NCBI RefSeq assembly: GCF_002245625.1
Contig: NZ_NOIG01000003.1
Location: forward strand, 103,760 to 167,759
Source of the DNA: Acidovorax kalamii
GTDB taxonomy: Bacteria > Pseudomonadota > Gammaproteobacteria > Burkholderiales > Burkholderiaceae_C
Direction: 5' to 3'
DNA length: 64,000 nucleotides
In this document: positions 35,942 to 45,883 of the stretch, piece by piece
Position numbering within the stretch: the first letter of the stretch is position 1
Layout of the letters: every line of letters begins with the position of its first letter
Notes under the pieces: model-generated
What the model was told of the DNA's origin: nothing
Databases searched by the model: none
The model's input: only the letters and a program-made list of their open reading frames with translations
Translations under genes and position numbers: made by a program

Positions 35942-36280
35942 TCAATGGTTTTCCTTGGCGTGGTTGATCGTGTACTTGGGAATCTCCACCACCAGGTCCT
36001 GCTGCGCCAGGATCGCCTGGCAGGACAGGCGCGATTGCGGCTCCAGACCCCAGGCGCGGTCGAGCAGGTCTTCTTCCTCCTCCTCCGCCTCGTTGAGCGA
36101 ATTCAGCCCCTGGCGCACGATCACGTGGCAGGTGGTGCAGGCGCAGCTCATGTCGCAGGCGTGCTCGATGTTGATGTGGTTGTCCAGCAGGGCCTCGCAG
36201 ATCGACGTGCCTGCAGGGGCCGTGATCTCGGTGCCTGCGGGGCAGTACTCAGGGTGGGGAAGGATCTTGATGACGGGCAT
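35942..36280 (-). CDS. fdx: Isc-type [2Fe-2S] ferredoxin
   Basis: 112 aa. Four cluster cysteines in the adrenodoxin-like arrangement: ACDMSCACTTC followed by SRLSCQA. Supplies electrons for Fe-S assembly on IscU. Last Isc gene of the operon, downstream of hscA. The acidic stretch NEAEEEEEDLLD matches the partner-binding helix of this family. Confidence 0.95.
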   Translation of the reverse strand: MPVIKILPHPEYCPAGTEITAPAGTSICEALLDNHINIEHACDMSCACTTCHVIVRQGLNSLNEAEEEEEDLLDRAWGLEPQSRLSCQAILAQQDLVVEIPKYTINHAKENH

Positions 36281-36322
36281 GGGATGGTCTTGTTTTTGTT
36301 CGAGGAGATGCGTTCGGCTGTG

Positions 36323-38194
36323 TCAGAGGGTCTGCACGTTCTTGCCGGCCAGCGCCTGCTGGATGCCCCGGTTCATGCGCTGGGCCGCAAAGGCTTCGGT
36401 ACCCTTGGCCAGGGCGTCGGTGGCGGCTTCGATCACAGCCGCATCGTCGGCGTCGCGCTGGTGGCGCAGGGCCACCATCAGGGCATCGATAGCGGAGCGC
36501 TCTTGCAGGCTCAGCACATCGCCATCGGCGTCCAGCGCGCTCTGGGTGGCAAGCAGCATGCGGTCGGCGTCCACACGGGCCTCGACCACGGCGCGGGCCT
36601 TCATGTCCTGCGCCGCCGTGGCAAAGCCCTCCTGCAGCATGCGCGCGATCTCTTCATCCGACAGGCCATACGACGGCTTCACATCGATGCGCGCCTCCAC
36701 ACCGCTGCCCTGCTCCTTAGCGCTCACGCTCAGCAGGCCATCGGCATCGACGGTGAAGGTCACGCGGATGCGCGCAGCACCTGCGGCCATGGGCGGAATG
36801 CCACGCAGCTCAAAACGCGCAAGGCTGCGGCAGTCCTGCACCAGGTCGCGTTCGCCCTGCACCACATGCACCGCGAGCGCCGTCTGCCCGTCTTTGTAGG
36901 TGGTGAAGTCCTGCGCCTTGGCGGTGGGGATGGTCTCGTTGCGCGCCACGATGCGCTCGACCAGCCCTCCCATGGTTTCGATGCCCAGTGACAGCGGGAT
37001 CACATCCAACAGCAGCAGGTCGCCCGCCGTGTTGTTGCCCGCGAGCTGGTTGGCCTGGATGGCAGCGCCCAGGGCCACCACTTCATCAGGGTTCAGGTTG
37101 GTCAGAGGCTCTTTGCCAAAAAATTCGGCCACCGCGCGTTGCACTTGCGGCATGCGGGTGGAGCCTCCCACCATCACCACGCCCTGCACCTCGTCACGCG
37201 CGAGGTGGGCGTCGCGCAGCGCGCGGCGCACAGCGGCCATGGAGCGCGCCGTCAGCTCGGCGGTCACGGCTTCGAAGTCTGATCTTTTTACGTCAAAATG
37301 GGCTTCACCGCTCGACAGTATTGCCTTGAATGCTACCAAATCAGTAGTAGTCAACGCCTCCTTGCAGGCGCGGGCCGCCATGCGCACGGCCGTTTTATCG
37401 GCGGCGGTGACGGCCTCCAGCCCCAGTTGCTGCAGCACCCAGTCGGCCAGTGCGGCATCGTAGTCATCGCCCCCCAGGGCCGAATCGCCACCGGTGGCAA
37501 TCACTTCGAACACGCCCTGGGTCAAGCGCAGGATGGAGATATCAAAGGTGCCGCCCCCGAGGTCGTACACGGCGTAGACACCTTCGCTGGCATTGTCGAG
37601 GCCGTAGGCAATCGCCGCCGCCGTGGGTTCGTTGATCAGGCGCAGCAGGTGGATGCCTGCGAGCTTGGCTGCATCCTTGGTGGCCTGGCGCTGGGCATCG
37701 TCAAAGTAGGCAGGCACGGTGATGACCGCGCCATACAGGTCGTCGTTGAAGGTGTCTTCGGCGCGGTAGCGCAGCGTGGCCAGGATCTCGGCACTGACTT
37801 CAACGGGCGACTTGTTGCCATCCACCGTTGCCAGGCTGACCATGCCCCCTGCACCCGCGTCGTTGGCGGGAACAAAGTCGTAAGGCAGCTTGCCCGCCTC
37901 TGCCACGTCGTTCAGGCCCCGGCCCATGAAGCGCTTGGCCGAGGCGATGGTGTTGCGCGCATCCTGGGCCTGAGCGGCCACGGCGTCGTAACCGATCTGG
38001 CGCCCGCCGTTCTCCAGATACCGCACCACAGATGGCAGCAGCACCCTGCCCTGCGCGTCGGGCAGGCATTCGGACACACCATTGCGCACGGCAGCCACCA
38101 GAGAGTGGGTGGTGCCCAGGTCGATACCTACGGCAATGCGCCGCTGGTGCGGGTCGGGGGACTGGCCGGGTTCGGAAATCTGCAGAAGCGCCAT
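36323..38194 (-). CDS. hscA: Fe-S assembly chaperone HscA (Hsp70 family)
   Basis: 623 aa from the ATG at 38194; the frame continues upstream without Hsp70 similarity. Nucleotide-binding domain motifs: [53 protein letters not shown]; substrate domain begins [15 protein letters not shown]. It releases clusters from IscU in cooperation with HscB. The stretch [20 protein letters not shown] in the nucleotide-binding domain is encoded by a copy of the dispersed repeat. Confidence 0.95.
   Translation of the reverse strand: MALLQISEPGQSPDPHQRRIAVGIDLGTTHSLVAAVRNGVSECLPDAQGRVLLPSVVRYLENGGRQIGYDAVAAQAQDARNTIASAKRFMGRGLNDVAEAGKLPYDFVPANDAGAGGMVSLATVDGNKSPVEVSAEILATLRYRAEDTFNDDLYGAVITVPAYFDDAQRQATKDAAKLAGIHLLRLINEPTAAAIAYGLDNASEGVYAVYDLGGGTFDISILRLTQGVFEVIATGGDSALGGDDYDAALADWVLQQLGLEAVTAADKTAVRMAARACKEALTTTDLVAFKAILSSGEAHFDVKRSDFEAVTAELTARSMAAVRRALRDAHLARDEVQGVVMVGGSTRMPQVQRAVAEFFGKEPLTNLNPDEVVALGAAIQANQLAGNNTAGDLLLLDVIPLSLGIETMGGLVERIVARNETIPTAKAQDFTTYKDGQTALAVHVVQGERDLVQDCRSLARFELRGIPPMAAGAARIRVTFTVDADGLLSVSAKEQGSGVEARIDVKPSYGLSDEEIARMLQEGFATAAQDMKARAVVEARVDADRMLLATQSALDADGDVLSLQERSAIDALMVALRHQRDADDAAVIEAATDALAKGTEAFAAQRMNRGIQQALAGKNVQTL
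37283..37346 (+). repeat. Dispersed repeat, in-frame copy within hscA
   Basis: Plus strand reads CAAAATGGGCTTCACCGCTC, then TTGAATGCTACCAAATCAGT, the same box order as the intergenic copies. It replaces a variable surface loop of the HscA nucleotide-binding domain and is clearly AT-richer than flanking codons. Confidence 0.5.
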
Positions 38195-38267
38195 GAAATT
38201 TTTGGGTCTCAACGTGGTGGGGCCTGCCGTCATTCCAACGGAGGCCCTGGGGGAAGCAAAAACCGCT

Positions 38268-38786
38268 CTATTGTCCCAGTTGCTCTCGGCGACGTTCAAT
38301 GTCGTCGGCAAATCGCGCAATGAACATGAGGGCTCTGACCTGGCGGGCCGCGCCCGCGTAGTCCTGCTGCTGATCGATGAGCTGCCCGCAATGCGCCAGC
38401 GCGTCACGGCGTGCCTGGCTGACACCGTCATCCAGCGCATCGAGTTCGCTCTCGGCACGAGCCTCTTCCAGCGCCTCGCGCCACTCCATCTGCTGCATGA
38501 GGAAGGCCGCCGGCATGGCCGTGTTGTCTTCGGCGTTGATGGGTGCGCCGTGCAGCTCGCACAGGTAGGCCGCGCGGCGCATCGGGTCTTTCAGGCGCTG
38601 GTAGGCCTCGTTGATGCGCACGGACCATTGCATGGCCACACGCTGTGCCGCTGCGCCCTGCGCCGCAAACTTGTCGGGATGGGCTTCGCGCTGCAGCTCT
38701 TTCCAGCGCGCGTCGATGGCGCTGCGCTCCTGGGCAAAGCGGCGTTCGAGGCCAAACAGTTCAAAGTCGTCAGATTGCAGGTTCAT
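38268..38786 (-). CDS. hscB: Fe-S assembly co-chaperone HscB (J-domain)
   Basis: 172 aa from the ATG at 38786; an upstream in-frame ATG adds a hydrophobic tail with no match to the family. J-domain with the HPD signature (EAHPDKFA) in residues 1-75 and a C-terminal three-helix IscU-binding domain (from [17 protein letters not shown]). Stimulates HscA ATPase and brings IscU to it. Separated from iscA by about 100 bp holding a terminator-like hairpin. Confidence 0.94.
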   Translation of the reverse strand: MNLQSDDFELFGLERRFAQERSAIDARWKELQREAHPDKFAAQGAAAQRVAMQWSVRINEAYQRLKDPMRRAAYLCELHGAPINAEDNTAMPAAFLMQQMEWREALEEARAESELDALDDGVSQARRDALAHCGQLIDQQQDYAGAARQVRALMFIARFADDIERRREQLGQ

Positions 38787-38816
38787 GCGCAGAAGGGGCG
38801 AAGCAAAAAGTGCAAG

Positions 38817-38850
38817 AAAAAACCGCCAGCACAAAGCGCGTTGGCGGTTT
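38817..38850 (-). terminator. Terminator-like hairpin inside the isc operon
   Basis: Stem AAACCGCCA/TGGCGGTTT with a 13-nt loop and six T residues on the minus strand, three of them in the stem. It lies between iscA and hscB, so it may reduce expression of hscBA-fdx relative to iscRSUA. Confidence 0.7.
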
Positions 38851-38890
38851 CACGGTGCAGCGCAGCGGGCTCGCGAGCATTCACACCTAC

Positions 38891-39214
38891 TCAGACGCGG
38901 AAGCTCTCCCCACAACCGCAGCGGTCACGCTCGTTGGGGTTGTTGAACTTGAAGCCTTCGTTCAAGCCCTCGCGCACAAAGTCCAGCTCGGTGCCGTCGA
39001 TGTAGGCCAGGCTCTTGGGGTCGATCAGCACCTTGACGCCGTGGTTTTCAAACACGATGTCCTCGGGCTCGCTGTCGTCCACATACTCCAGCTTGTAGGC
39101 AAGCCCCGAGCAACCAGTCGTCTTGACTCCCAGGCGCACGCCCAGGCCCTTGCCACGGCGGGCAAGATAGCGATTGACGTGCCGTGCAGCGGCTTCTGTC
39201 AGCGTGATGGCCAT
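38891..39214 (-). CDS. iscA: A-type Fe-S carrier IscA
   Basis: 107 aa. Conserved cysteines: TGCSG in the middle and CGCGESF near the C terminus, the A-type carrier pattern. Delivers Fe-S clusters or iron to target proteins. Located 15 bp after iscU in the operon, before the internal hairpin. Confidence 0.96.
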   Translation of the reverse strand: MAITLTEAAARHVNRYLARRGKGLGVRLGVKTTGCSGLAYKLEYVDDSEPEDIVFENHGVKVLIDPKSLAYIDGTELDFVREGLNEGFKFNNPNERDRCGCGESFRV

Positions 39215-39229
39215 ATCGCTCTCGGTGGA

Positions 39230-39634
39230 TCAGGCAGCGGTGGTGGCAGTGGCCGCGTGCTTGGTCTTGTAGTCGAGCACCGCAGCCTTGATGGCGTCTT
39301 CGGCCAGGATGGAGCAGTGCACCTTCACGGGCGGCAAGGCCAGTTCTTCGGCGATTTCGCTGTTCTTGAGCGCTGCCGCTTCGTCCAGCGTCTTGCCCTT
39401 GACCCATTCAGTCACCAGCGACGACGAGGCAATGGCCGAGCCGCAGCCATAGGTCTTGAAACGCGCATCTTCGATCACGCCCGTGGCGGGGTTCACCTTG
39501 ATCTGCAGCTTCATCACGTCGCCGCAGGCGGGCGCGCCCACCATGCCAGTGCCCACCGAATCGTCACCCTTGTCGAAGGAACCCACGTTGCGGGGGTTTT
39601 CGTAATGGTCAACCACTTTTTCTGAGTAAGCCAT
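39230..39634 (-). CDS. iscU: Fe-S scaffold protein IscU
   Basis: 134 aa. Scaffold on which clusters are built. Cluster ligands Cys37 (GAPACGDVM), Cys64 (YGCGSAIASSS), Cys107 (KVHCSILAEDA), with the conserved Asp after Cys37, and the HscA-recognition LPPVK motif just before Cys107. 38 bp downstream of iscS. Confidence 0.97.
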   Translation of the reverse strand: MAYSEKVVDHYENPRNVGSFDKGDDSVGTGMVGAPACGDVMKLQIKVNPATGVIEDARFKTYGCGSAIASSSLVTEWVKGKTLDEAAALKNSEIAEELALPPVKVHCSILAEDAIKAAVLDYKTKHAATATTAA

Positions 39635-39672
39635 GATGTGTACCTCTTCAATGCTTCAAAAATCTTCGGGAT

Positions 39673-40893
39673 TCAGTGCGCAGCCCATTGGATGGTGCTG
39701 ATGTCGATGCCGTCCTTGTACATCTCCCACAGCGGGCTCAGTTCGCGCAGGCGGGCCACGTTCTCGCGGATGGTGGAGATCGCATAGTCGATCTCCTCTT
39801 CGGTCGTAAAACGGCCGATGGTCATGCGCAGGCTGCTGTGGGCCAGCTCATCGCTGCGGCCCAGGGCGCGCAGCACATAGCTGGGCTCCAGGCTGGCCGA
39901 GGTGCAGGCCGAACCCGACGACACCGCCAGGCCCTTGATCCCCATGATGAGCGACTCGCCTTCGACGTAGTTGAAGCTCATGTTCAGATTCTGCGGCACG
40001 CGGCGTTCCATGCTGCCGTTGATGAACACCTGCTCGATGTCCTTCAAGCCATTGAGCAGGCGCTGCTGCAGCGCGTGGGCCTTGGCGTTGGACTCGGCCA
40101 TTTCTTCCTTGGCGATGCGGAAGGCCTCGCCCATGCCCACGATCTGGTGCGTGGGCAGCGTGCCGGAGCGCATGCCGCGCTCGTGGCCGCCACCGTGCAT
40201 TTGTGCTTCCAGACGCACGCGGGGCTTGCGGCGCACATACAGTGCACCCACGCCCTTGGGGCCATAGGTCTTGTGGGCCGTCATGCTCATCAGATCAACG
40301 GGCAAGGTGGCCATGTCGATGGCAACGCGGCCCGTGGCCTGGGCCGCATCCACGTGCAGCAGGATGCCCTTTTCACGGCACAGTGCGCCGATGGCAGGGA
40401 TGTCCTGGATCACGCCGATTTCGTTGTTCACGAACAGGATGCTCACCAGGATGGTGTCGGGGCGGATCGCGGCCTTGAGCGCGTCCATGTTGACCAGACC
40501 GTCTTCCTGAACATCGAGGTAAGTGGCTTCAAAACCCTGGCGCTCCAGCTCGCGCATGGTGTCCAGCACGGCCTTGTGCTCGGTCTTGAGCGTGATGAGA
40601 TGCTTGCCCTTGCCCTTGTAAAACTGGGCAGCGCCCTTCAAGGCCAGGTTGATGGACTCGGTCGCGCCGCTGGTCCAGACGATTTCGCGGGGGTCAGCAC
40701 CAATCAGATCGGCCACCTGCACGCGGGCCTTCTCAACGGCCTCCTCGGCCTCCCAGCCCCAGGCATGGCTGCGCGATGCCGCGTTGCCAAAATGCTCACG
40801 CAGCCAGGGGATCATGGCGTCCACCACACGGGGGTCCACCGGGGTCGTGGCGCCATAGTCGAGATAGATGGGGAAGTGCGGGGTCATGTCCAT
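39673..40893 (-). CDS. iscS: Cysteine desulfurase IscS
   Basis: 406 aa. PLP enzyme taking sulfur from cysteine and passing it to IscU. PLP-binding Lys in [12 protein letters not shown], catalytic Cys in [18 protein letters not shown] terminus [16 protein letters not shown]. 111 bp after iscR. Confidence 0.97.
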   Translation of the reverse strand: MDMTPHFPIYLDYGATTPVDPRVVDAMIPWLREHFGNAASRSHAWGWEAEEAVEKARVQVADLIGADPREIVWTSGATESINLALKGAAQFYKGKGKHLITLKTEHKAVLDTMRELERQGFEATYLDVQEDGLVNMDALKAAIRPDTILVSILFVNNEIGVIQDIPAIGALCREKGILLHVDAAQATGRVAIDMATLPVDLMSMTAHKTYGPKGVGALYVRRKPRVRLEAQMHGGGHERGMRSGTLPTHQIVGMGEAFRIAKEEMAESNAKAHALQQRLLNGLKDIEQVFINGSMERRVPQNLNMSFNYVEGESLIMGIKGLAVSSGSACTSASLEPSYVLRALGRSDELAHSSLRMTIGRFTTEEEIDYAISTIRENVARLRELSPLWEMYKDGIDISTIQWAAH

Positions 40894-41004
40894 GGCTGGC
40901 TCAGTAAGGGTGTCTGGCTGGCAGATTTACGAGAAAAAGTCGGTTTCAGAAAAACGCGTTCAGGGCGGCGCCGACCCCAAGGGCCGGCGCGGGCTCTGCA
41001 GGTG

Positions 41005-41541
41005 TCAGGACTTCGCGAAAACGTTGCCCAGTGCAAACACCGAGTTGGGTGCGTTGACGCGAATGGGTTTGACCACGGGCGTCGTCGAGATGGCACGGCG
41101 CACCACCGGCTTGTCTTCGATCTGAACGCCCTTGGCGAGTTGTTCGTCCACCAGTTTTTGCAGGGTCACGGAGTCCAGGAACTCCACCATGCGCTGGTTG
41201 AGCGATGCCCACAGCTCGTGCGTCATGCAGCGGCCGGCTTCGCCCAGGCAGTTTTCCTTGCCACCACACTGCGTGGCGTCAATCGGCTCGTCCACCGACA
41301 CAATAATGTCGGCCACCGTGATGTCACCCGCCTTGCGGGCCAAGGTGTAGCCGCCACCGGGGCCACGGGTGGATTCCACCAGTTCATGGCGGCGCAGCTT
41401 GCCAAAAAGCTGTTCGAGGTAGGACAGCGAAATCTGCTGGCGCTGGCTGATCGCAGCCAAGGTGACGGGGCCGTTGTTCTGACGCAGTGCCAGGTCAATC
41501 ATGGCAGTGACCGCAAAACGGCCTTTGGTGGTGAGACGCAT
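41005..41541 (-). CDS. iscR: Fe-S-dependent regulator IscR
   Basis: 178 aa Rrf2-family protein. Winged helix with ISLSYLEQLFGKLRRHELVES and RGPGGGYTLA; cluster ligands C92, C98, C105 and nearby His108 (QCGGKENCLGEAGRCMTH). With a [2Fe-2S] cluster it represses its own operon; apo-IscR can activate other promoters. Promoter and candidate IscR site lie upstream at 41691-41725. Confidence 0.95.
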   Translation of the reverse strand: MRLTTKGRFAVTAMIDLALRQNNGPVTLAAISQRQQISLSYLEQLFGKLRRHELVESTRGPGGGYTLARKAGDITVADIIVSVDEPIDATQCGGKENCLGEAGRCMTHELWASLNQRMVEFLDSVTLQKLVDEQLAKGVQIEDKPVVRRAISTTPVVKPIRVNAPNSVFALGNVFAKS

Positions 41542-41690
41542 TGCAAGCTCCTTGTGCTGAGGCTCGTTCGTTAAAGAAACTGCCTGCGCTGGGTGGTGGT
41601 CAGCACGGGCACCGTCTCCGCCCCTTACTCCACACAGCGTTCTGCGCGGAGCCCTTCATCGTTGGGCTTTGTTCTTGAGTGTTTTACGCG

Positions 41691-41725
41691 AGTATAACAC
41701 AAATCCCTATTGAATTTGTCGGGAT
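41691..41725 (-). promoter_or_regulatory. iscR promoter with candidate type 1 IscR site
   Basis: On the minus strand, -10 box TATACT (plus 41691-41696). Upstream, the core CCCGACAAATTCAATAGGG (plus 41705-41723) agrees with the type 1 IscR consensus at about 16 of 19 core positions and sits over the expected -35 region, inside the inverted repeat ATCCC...GGGAT (41703-41725). Fits autorepression by holo-IscR. Confidence 0.6.
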
Positions 41726-41784
41726 AAAAAACCAACAGGTCGCAATTTGGCCTGAATTGTTTTTTTGGCCCTTCACCTCCCCGG

Positions 41785-43887
41785 TCACAAGGCCACCGAA
41801 TCGCCTCCGTGTGCGCCAAACGCCTGGTCCTTGAGCCGCGAGAGCTGGTCGCGCACACGGGCCGCCTGCTCGAACTCCAGATTGCGCGCGTGTTCCAGCA
41901 TGAGCTTTTCCAGCCGCTTGATCTCGCGCGCCACATCTTTCTCGGACATGTCCTCGACCTTGGCGCGCTGCAGGGCCTCCTGCTCCAGCCGCTCGGCGTC
42001 CTTGCCCGCTTTTTCGCTGTAAACCCCGTCAATCAGGTCTCTTACCCGCTTGACAATGCTGCGCGGTGTGATGCCGTGCGCCTCGTTGTGTGCGATCTGC
42101 TTGATGCGGCGGCGTTCCGTCTCACCCATGGCTTTTTTCATGGAATCGGTGATGCGGTCGGCATACAGGATGGCCTTGCCATTGAGGTTGCGCGCCGCAC
42201 GGCCAATGGTCTGGATCAGGCTGCGCTCGGCGCGCAGGAAGCCTTCCTTGTCGGCGTCCAGAATCGCCACCAGCGACACCTCGGGGATGTCCAGCCCTTC
42301 GCGCAGCAGGTTGATGCCCACCAGCACATCAAACGCCCCTAGACGCAGGTCGCGGATGATCTCCACGCGCTCCACGGTGTCCACGTCGCTGTGCAGGTAG
42401 CGCACCTTCACGCCGTTGTCTGTCAGGTAGTCGGTGAGCTGCTCGGCCATGCGCTTGGTCAGCGTGGTGATGAGCACGCGCTCCTCTTTCTCCACGCGGA
42501 TGCGGATCTCCTGCAGCACATCGTCCACCTGGTGGGTGGCAGGGCGCACCTCCACCACCGGGTCCACCAGGCCGGTGGGGCGCACCACCTGGTCCACGAT
42601 CTGGCCGGAATGAGTCCGCTCATAGTCCGCCGGCGTGGCAGTGACAAAAATCACCTGGCGCATGCGCTGCTCGAACTCCTCGAACTTGAGCGGCCGGTTG
42701 TCCAGCGCCGAAGGCAGGCGAAAGCCGTACTCCACCAGCGTGGTCTTGCGCGCGCGGTCGCCGTTGTACATGGCGCTCAGCTGCCCGATCATCTGGTGGC
42801 TTTCGTCCAGAAACATCAGCGCATCGCGAGGCATGTAGTCGGTGAGTGTGCTGGGCGGGTCCCCCGGCGCAGCGCCCGACAGGTGGCGCGTGTAGTTCTC
42901 GATGCCCTTGCAGTGTCCCACCTCGCTGAGCATCTCCAGATCAAACCGAGTGCGCTGCTCCAGCCGCTGCGCTTCGACCAGCTTGCCGTCGGCCACCAGC
43001 TGCTGCAGGCGCTCGGCCAGTTCCAGCTTGATGGTCTCGACGGCGGCCAGCACCTTGTCGCGGGGCGTCACATAGTGGCTGCTGGGGTAGACGGTAAAGC
43101 GCGGGATCTTCTGCTTGATGCGCCCCGTGAGCGGGTCGAACAGCTGCAGGCTTTCCACCTCGTCGTCGAACAGCTCGATGCGGATCGCCAGCTCGGAATG
43201 CTCGGCCGGAAACACGTCAATTGTGTCGCCCCGCACGCGGAACTTGCCGCGCGAAAAGTCCGCCTCGTTGCGCTGGTACTGCATGCGGATCAGCTGGGCA
43301 ATCACATCACGCTGCCCAGCCTTGTCGCCCACGCGCAGCGTCATCACCATGCGGTGGTAGCTCTCGGGCTCGCCAATGCCGTAGATGGCAGAGACGGTGG
43401 CCACGATCACCACGTCCTTGCGCTCCATCAAGCTCTTGGTGCACGAGAGGCGCATCTGCTCGATGTGCTCGTTGATCGCACTGTCCTTCTCGATGAACAG
43501 GTCGCGCTGCGGCACGTAGGCCTCGGGCTGGTAGTAGTCGTAGTAGCTCACGAAGTACTCCACGGCGTTCTTGGGGAAGAACTCGCGGAATTCGCTGTAG
43601 AGCTGCGCGGCCAGTGTCTTGTTGGGCGCAAAAATGATCGCCGGACGGCCCATGCGCGCGATCACGTTGGCCATGGTGAAGGTCTTGCCCGAGCCTGTCA
43701 CGCCCAGCAAGGTCTGAAAAGTCTCCCCGTCGTGCAGGCCCTCCACCAGTTTGGCAATGGCCTCGGGCTGGTCGCCCGCCGGGGGGTACGGCTGGAACAG
43801 CTCAAAGGGAGAGTCGGGGAAATGGACGAACTCGCCGTCTTGCTTTTCAGTTATGACTTCGGTGATATCTGGCATGGGCGTGGTCAA
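41785..43887 (-). CDS. uvrB: Excinuclease ABC subunit B
   Basis: 700 aa. Damage-verifying helicase of nucleotide excision repair. Walker A GVTGSGKT, beta-hairpin [13 protein letters not shown], helicase motifs [41 protein letters not shown], and the C-terminal UVR domain ([19 protein letters not shown]) that contacts UvrC/UvrA. I saw no LexA-like box (CTGT-N8-ACAG) in the 93 bp upstream. Confidence 0.97.
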   Translation of the reverse strand: MTTPMPDITEVITEKQDGEFVHFPDSPFELFQPYPPAGDQPEAIAKLVEGLHDGETFQTLLGVTGSGKTFTMANVIARMGRPAIIFAPNKTLAAQLYSEFREFFPKNAVEYFVSYYDYYQPEAYVPQRDLFIEKDSAINEHIEQMRLSCTKSLMERKDVVIVATVSAIYGIGEPESYHRMVMTLRVGDKAGQRDVIAQLIRMQYQRNEADFSRGKFRVRGDTIDVFPAEHSELAIRIELFDDEVESLQLFDPLTGRIKQKIPRFTVYPSSHYVTPRDKVLAAVETIKLELAERLQQLVADGKLVEAQRLEQRTRFDLEMLSEVGHCKGIENYTRHLSGAAPGDPPSTLTDYMPRDALMFLDESHQMIGQLSAMYNGDRARKTTLVEYGFRLPSALDNRPLKFEEFEQRMRQVIFVTATPADYERTHSGQIVDQVVRPTGLVDPVVEVRPATHQVDDVLQEIRIRVEKEERVLITTLTKRMAEQLTDYLTDNGVKVRYLHSDVDTVERVEIIRDLRLGAFDVLVGINLLREGLDIPEVSLVAILDADKEGFLRAERSLIQTIGRAARNLNGKAILYADRITDSMKKAMGETERRRIKQIAHNEAHGITPRSIVKRVRDLIDGVYSEKAGKDAERLEQEALQRAKVEDMSEKDVAREIKRLEKLMLEHARNLEFEQAARVRDQLSRLKDQAFGAHGGDSVAL

Positions 43888-43980
43888 CGGGTGGGGCAGG
43901 CCGCCCGTTAAAATCGGCGGAACCAGGCACAGTACACCACGCCCGGATTCTTCGCTACTGACAACCTTTCAAGGATTTTC

Positions 43981-45177
43981 ATGTCTCTGTTCACCGCCGT
44001 CGAAATGGCCCCCCGCGACCCCATCCTGGGCCTCAACGAGCAATTCAACGCCGACACCAACCCCAACAAGGTCAACCTGGGCGTCGGCGTTTATTTCGAC
44101 GACAACGGCAAGCTGCCCCTGCTGCAATGCGTGCAGGCCGCAGAAAAGACCATGATGTCCACCCCCACGGCCCGTGGCTACCTGCCTATCGACGGCATCG
44201 TGGCTTATGACAACGCCGTCAAGAGCCTGGTGTTCGGTGCCGACAGCGAACCCGTGAAGTCCGGCCGCGTGGCCACCGTGCAGGCCATCGGCGGCACCGG
44301 CGGCCTGAAGATCGGTGCCGACTTCCTCAAAAAGGTCAGCCCCAATGCCAAGGTACTGATCTCCGACCCCAGCTGGGAAAACCACCGCGCGCTGTTCACC
44401 AACGCCGGTTTTGAAGTCGATACCTACGCGTACTACGACGCCGAAAAGCGCGGCGTGAACTTCGAAGGTTTCCTGGCCAGCCTGAACGCTGCCGCCCCCG
44501 GCACCATCGTTGTGCTACACGCCTGCTGCCACAACCCCACCGGCTACGACATCACCCCCGCGCAGTGGGACCAGGTGATCGCCGCCGTCAAGGCCAAGGG
44601 CCTGACCCCCTTCCTCGACATGGCCTACCAGGGCTTTGGCCACGGCATCGCCGAAGACGGCGCCGTGATCGGCAAGTTTGTGGCCGCTGGCCTGAACTTC
44701 TTCGTCTCCACCTCGTTCTCCAAGAGCTTCAGCCTGTACGGCGAACGCGTGGGTGGCCTGTCGGTGCTGTGCGCCGACAAGGAAGAAGCCGGCCGCGTGC
44801 TGAGCCAGCTCAAGATCGTGATCCGCACCAACTACTCCAACCCACCCATCCACGGTGGCGCAGTGGTGGCCGCCGTGCTGAACAACCCCGAGCTGCGCGC
44901 GATGTGGGAACAAGAGCTGGCCGAAATGCGCGTGCGCATCAAGGCCATGCGCCAGAAGCTGGTGGACGGCCTGAAGGCCGCCGGCGTGAAGCAGGACATG
45001 AGCTTCATCACCACCCAGATCGGCATGTTCAGCTATTCCGGCCTGTCCAAGGACCAGATGGTGCGCCTGCGCAACGAGTTCGGCGTGTACGGCACCGACA
45101 CCGGCCGCATGTGCGTGGCCGCGCTTAACAGCAAGAACATTGACTACGTCTGCCAGGCCATTGCAAAGGTTGTCTGA
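43981..45177 (+). CDS. Aromatic amino acid / aspartate aminotransferase (class I)
   Basis: 398 aa. PLP-dependent transamination of aspartate, tyrosine or phenylalanine with 2-oxoglutarate. Motifs: LGVGVYFDDNGKLPLLQCV, HACCHNPTGYDIT, DMAYQGFGHG, PLP Lys in STSFSKSFSLYGERVG, and TNYSNPPIHGGAVVA. Best match is the TyrB/AspC type common in betaproteobacteria; the choice between tyrB and aspC cannot be made. Divergent from uvrB. Confidence 0.93.
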   Translation: MSLFTAVEMAPRDPILGLNEQFNADTNPNKVNLGVGVYFDDNGKLPLLQCVQAAEKTMMSTPTARGYLPIDGIVAYDNAVKSLVFGADSEPVKSGRVATVQAIGGTGGLKIGADFLKKVSPNAKVLISDPSWENHRALFTNAGFEVDTYAYYDAEKRGVNFEGFLASLNAAAPGTIVVLHACCHNPTGYDITPAQWDQVIAAVKAKGLTPFLDMAYQGFGHGIAEDGAVIGKFVAAGLNFFVSTSFSKSFSLYGERVGGLSVLCADKEEAGRVLSQLKIVIRTNYSNPPIHGGAVVAAVLNNPELRAMWEQELAEMRVRIKAMRQKLVDGLKAAGVKQDMSFITTQIGMFSYSGLSKDQMVRLRNEFGVYGTDTGRMCVAALNSKNIDYVCQAIAKVV

Positions 45178-45799
45178 GCAAGATGAGGAAGCGGCGCTCG
45201 CGCGCCGCTTCGTGAGCGAAGCGCTCCAGAACCCGCACAACGCGGCCCTTCTGGAGCGTTTGCCGTTTCTGGGCCTGCCCGATGCGTGGCTGGTGGCGGG
45301 CTGCCTGTTCCAGACAGTGTGGAACCTGCGCTCTGGTCTGGCGCCCACGGCGCACATCAAGGACTACGACCTGTTCTACTTCGACGGCAACGACTTGTCC
45401 GAATCGGCAGAGCAGCAGGTGCAAGCCCAAGTCACCGCCCTCTTCGCCGACCTGCCCATCACCGTCGAAGCCAAGAACCAGGCCCGCGTGCACCTCTGGT
45501 ACGAGCGCTGGTTTGGCTACCCGTATGCGCCGCTGGAATCGGCCCGCCACGGGATCGAACGTTTTCTGGTGCCCTGCACCTGCGTGGGTCTGCAGCCTGG
45601 CAACACACCACAAACCCCGCCGTTGCTGTACGCCCCCTACGGCCTTGCGGAGTTGTATGCCGGGCTGATGCGCCCCAACCCCGCCTACCCCCATCTGCCG
45701 CTGTTCCAGGCCAAGGCAGACAGTTACCGGGAGCGCTGGCCATGGCTGACGATCGAGCCGATGTTGACCACTACCGGCGGGTTGCCTGAAAGTTTCTAG
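45140..45799 (+). CDS. Nucleotidyltransferase-fold protein (COG3575-like)
   Basis: Up to 219 aa. The core pattern LGLPDAWLVAGCLFQTVWN, HIKDYDLFYFDGNDLSE, WFGYPYAPLESARHGIERFL is that of a widespread uncharacterised nucleotidyltransferase family. Only TTG starts are available (45140, 45161, 45170); all lie inside the preceding aminotransferase gene, so translation is coupled and the true start is uncertain. The third is closest to where family members begin. Function unknown. Confidence 0.75.
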   Translation: MTTSARPLQRLSEQDEEAALARRFVSEALQNPHNAALLERLPFLGLPDAWLVAGCLFQTVWNLRSGLAPTAHIKDYDLFYFDGNDLSESAEQQVQAQVTALFADLPITVEAKNQARVHLWYERWFGYPYAPLESARHGIERFLVPCTCVGLQPGNTPQTPPLLYAPYGLAELYAGLMRPNPAYPHLPLFQAKADSYRERWPWLTIEPMLTTTGGLPESF

Positions 45800-45856
45800 C
45801 CTTTTTTGGCCTCTTCCGCCTGATGGATAAGCATTGGCAGCTATCAATATCAGAGC
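45799..45856 (+). repeat. Dispersed ~60 bp repeat, intergenic copy
   Basis: Contains GCCTTTTTTGGCCTCTTCCG, then CCTGATGGATAAGCATTGGC and AGCTATCAATATC. It overlaps the stop codon of the nucleotidyltransferase gene and fills the gap before the convergent dioxygenase gene. Confidence 0.75.
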
Positions 45857-45883
45857 AAATTAAGGCCGCGCCGGCGCAACCCG

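Noticed and set aside
43888..43980. LexA box upstream of uvrB
   Set aside because: No CTGT-N8-ACAG type sequence was found in the short gap.
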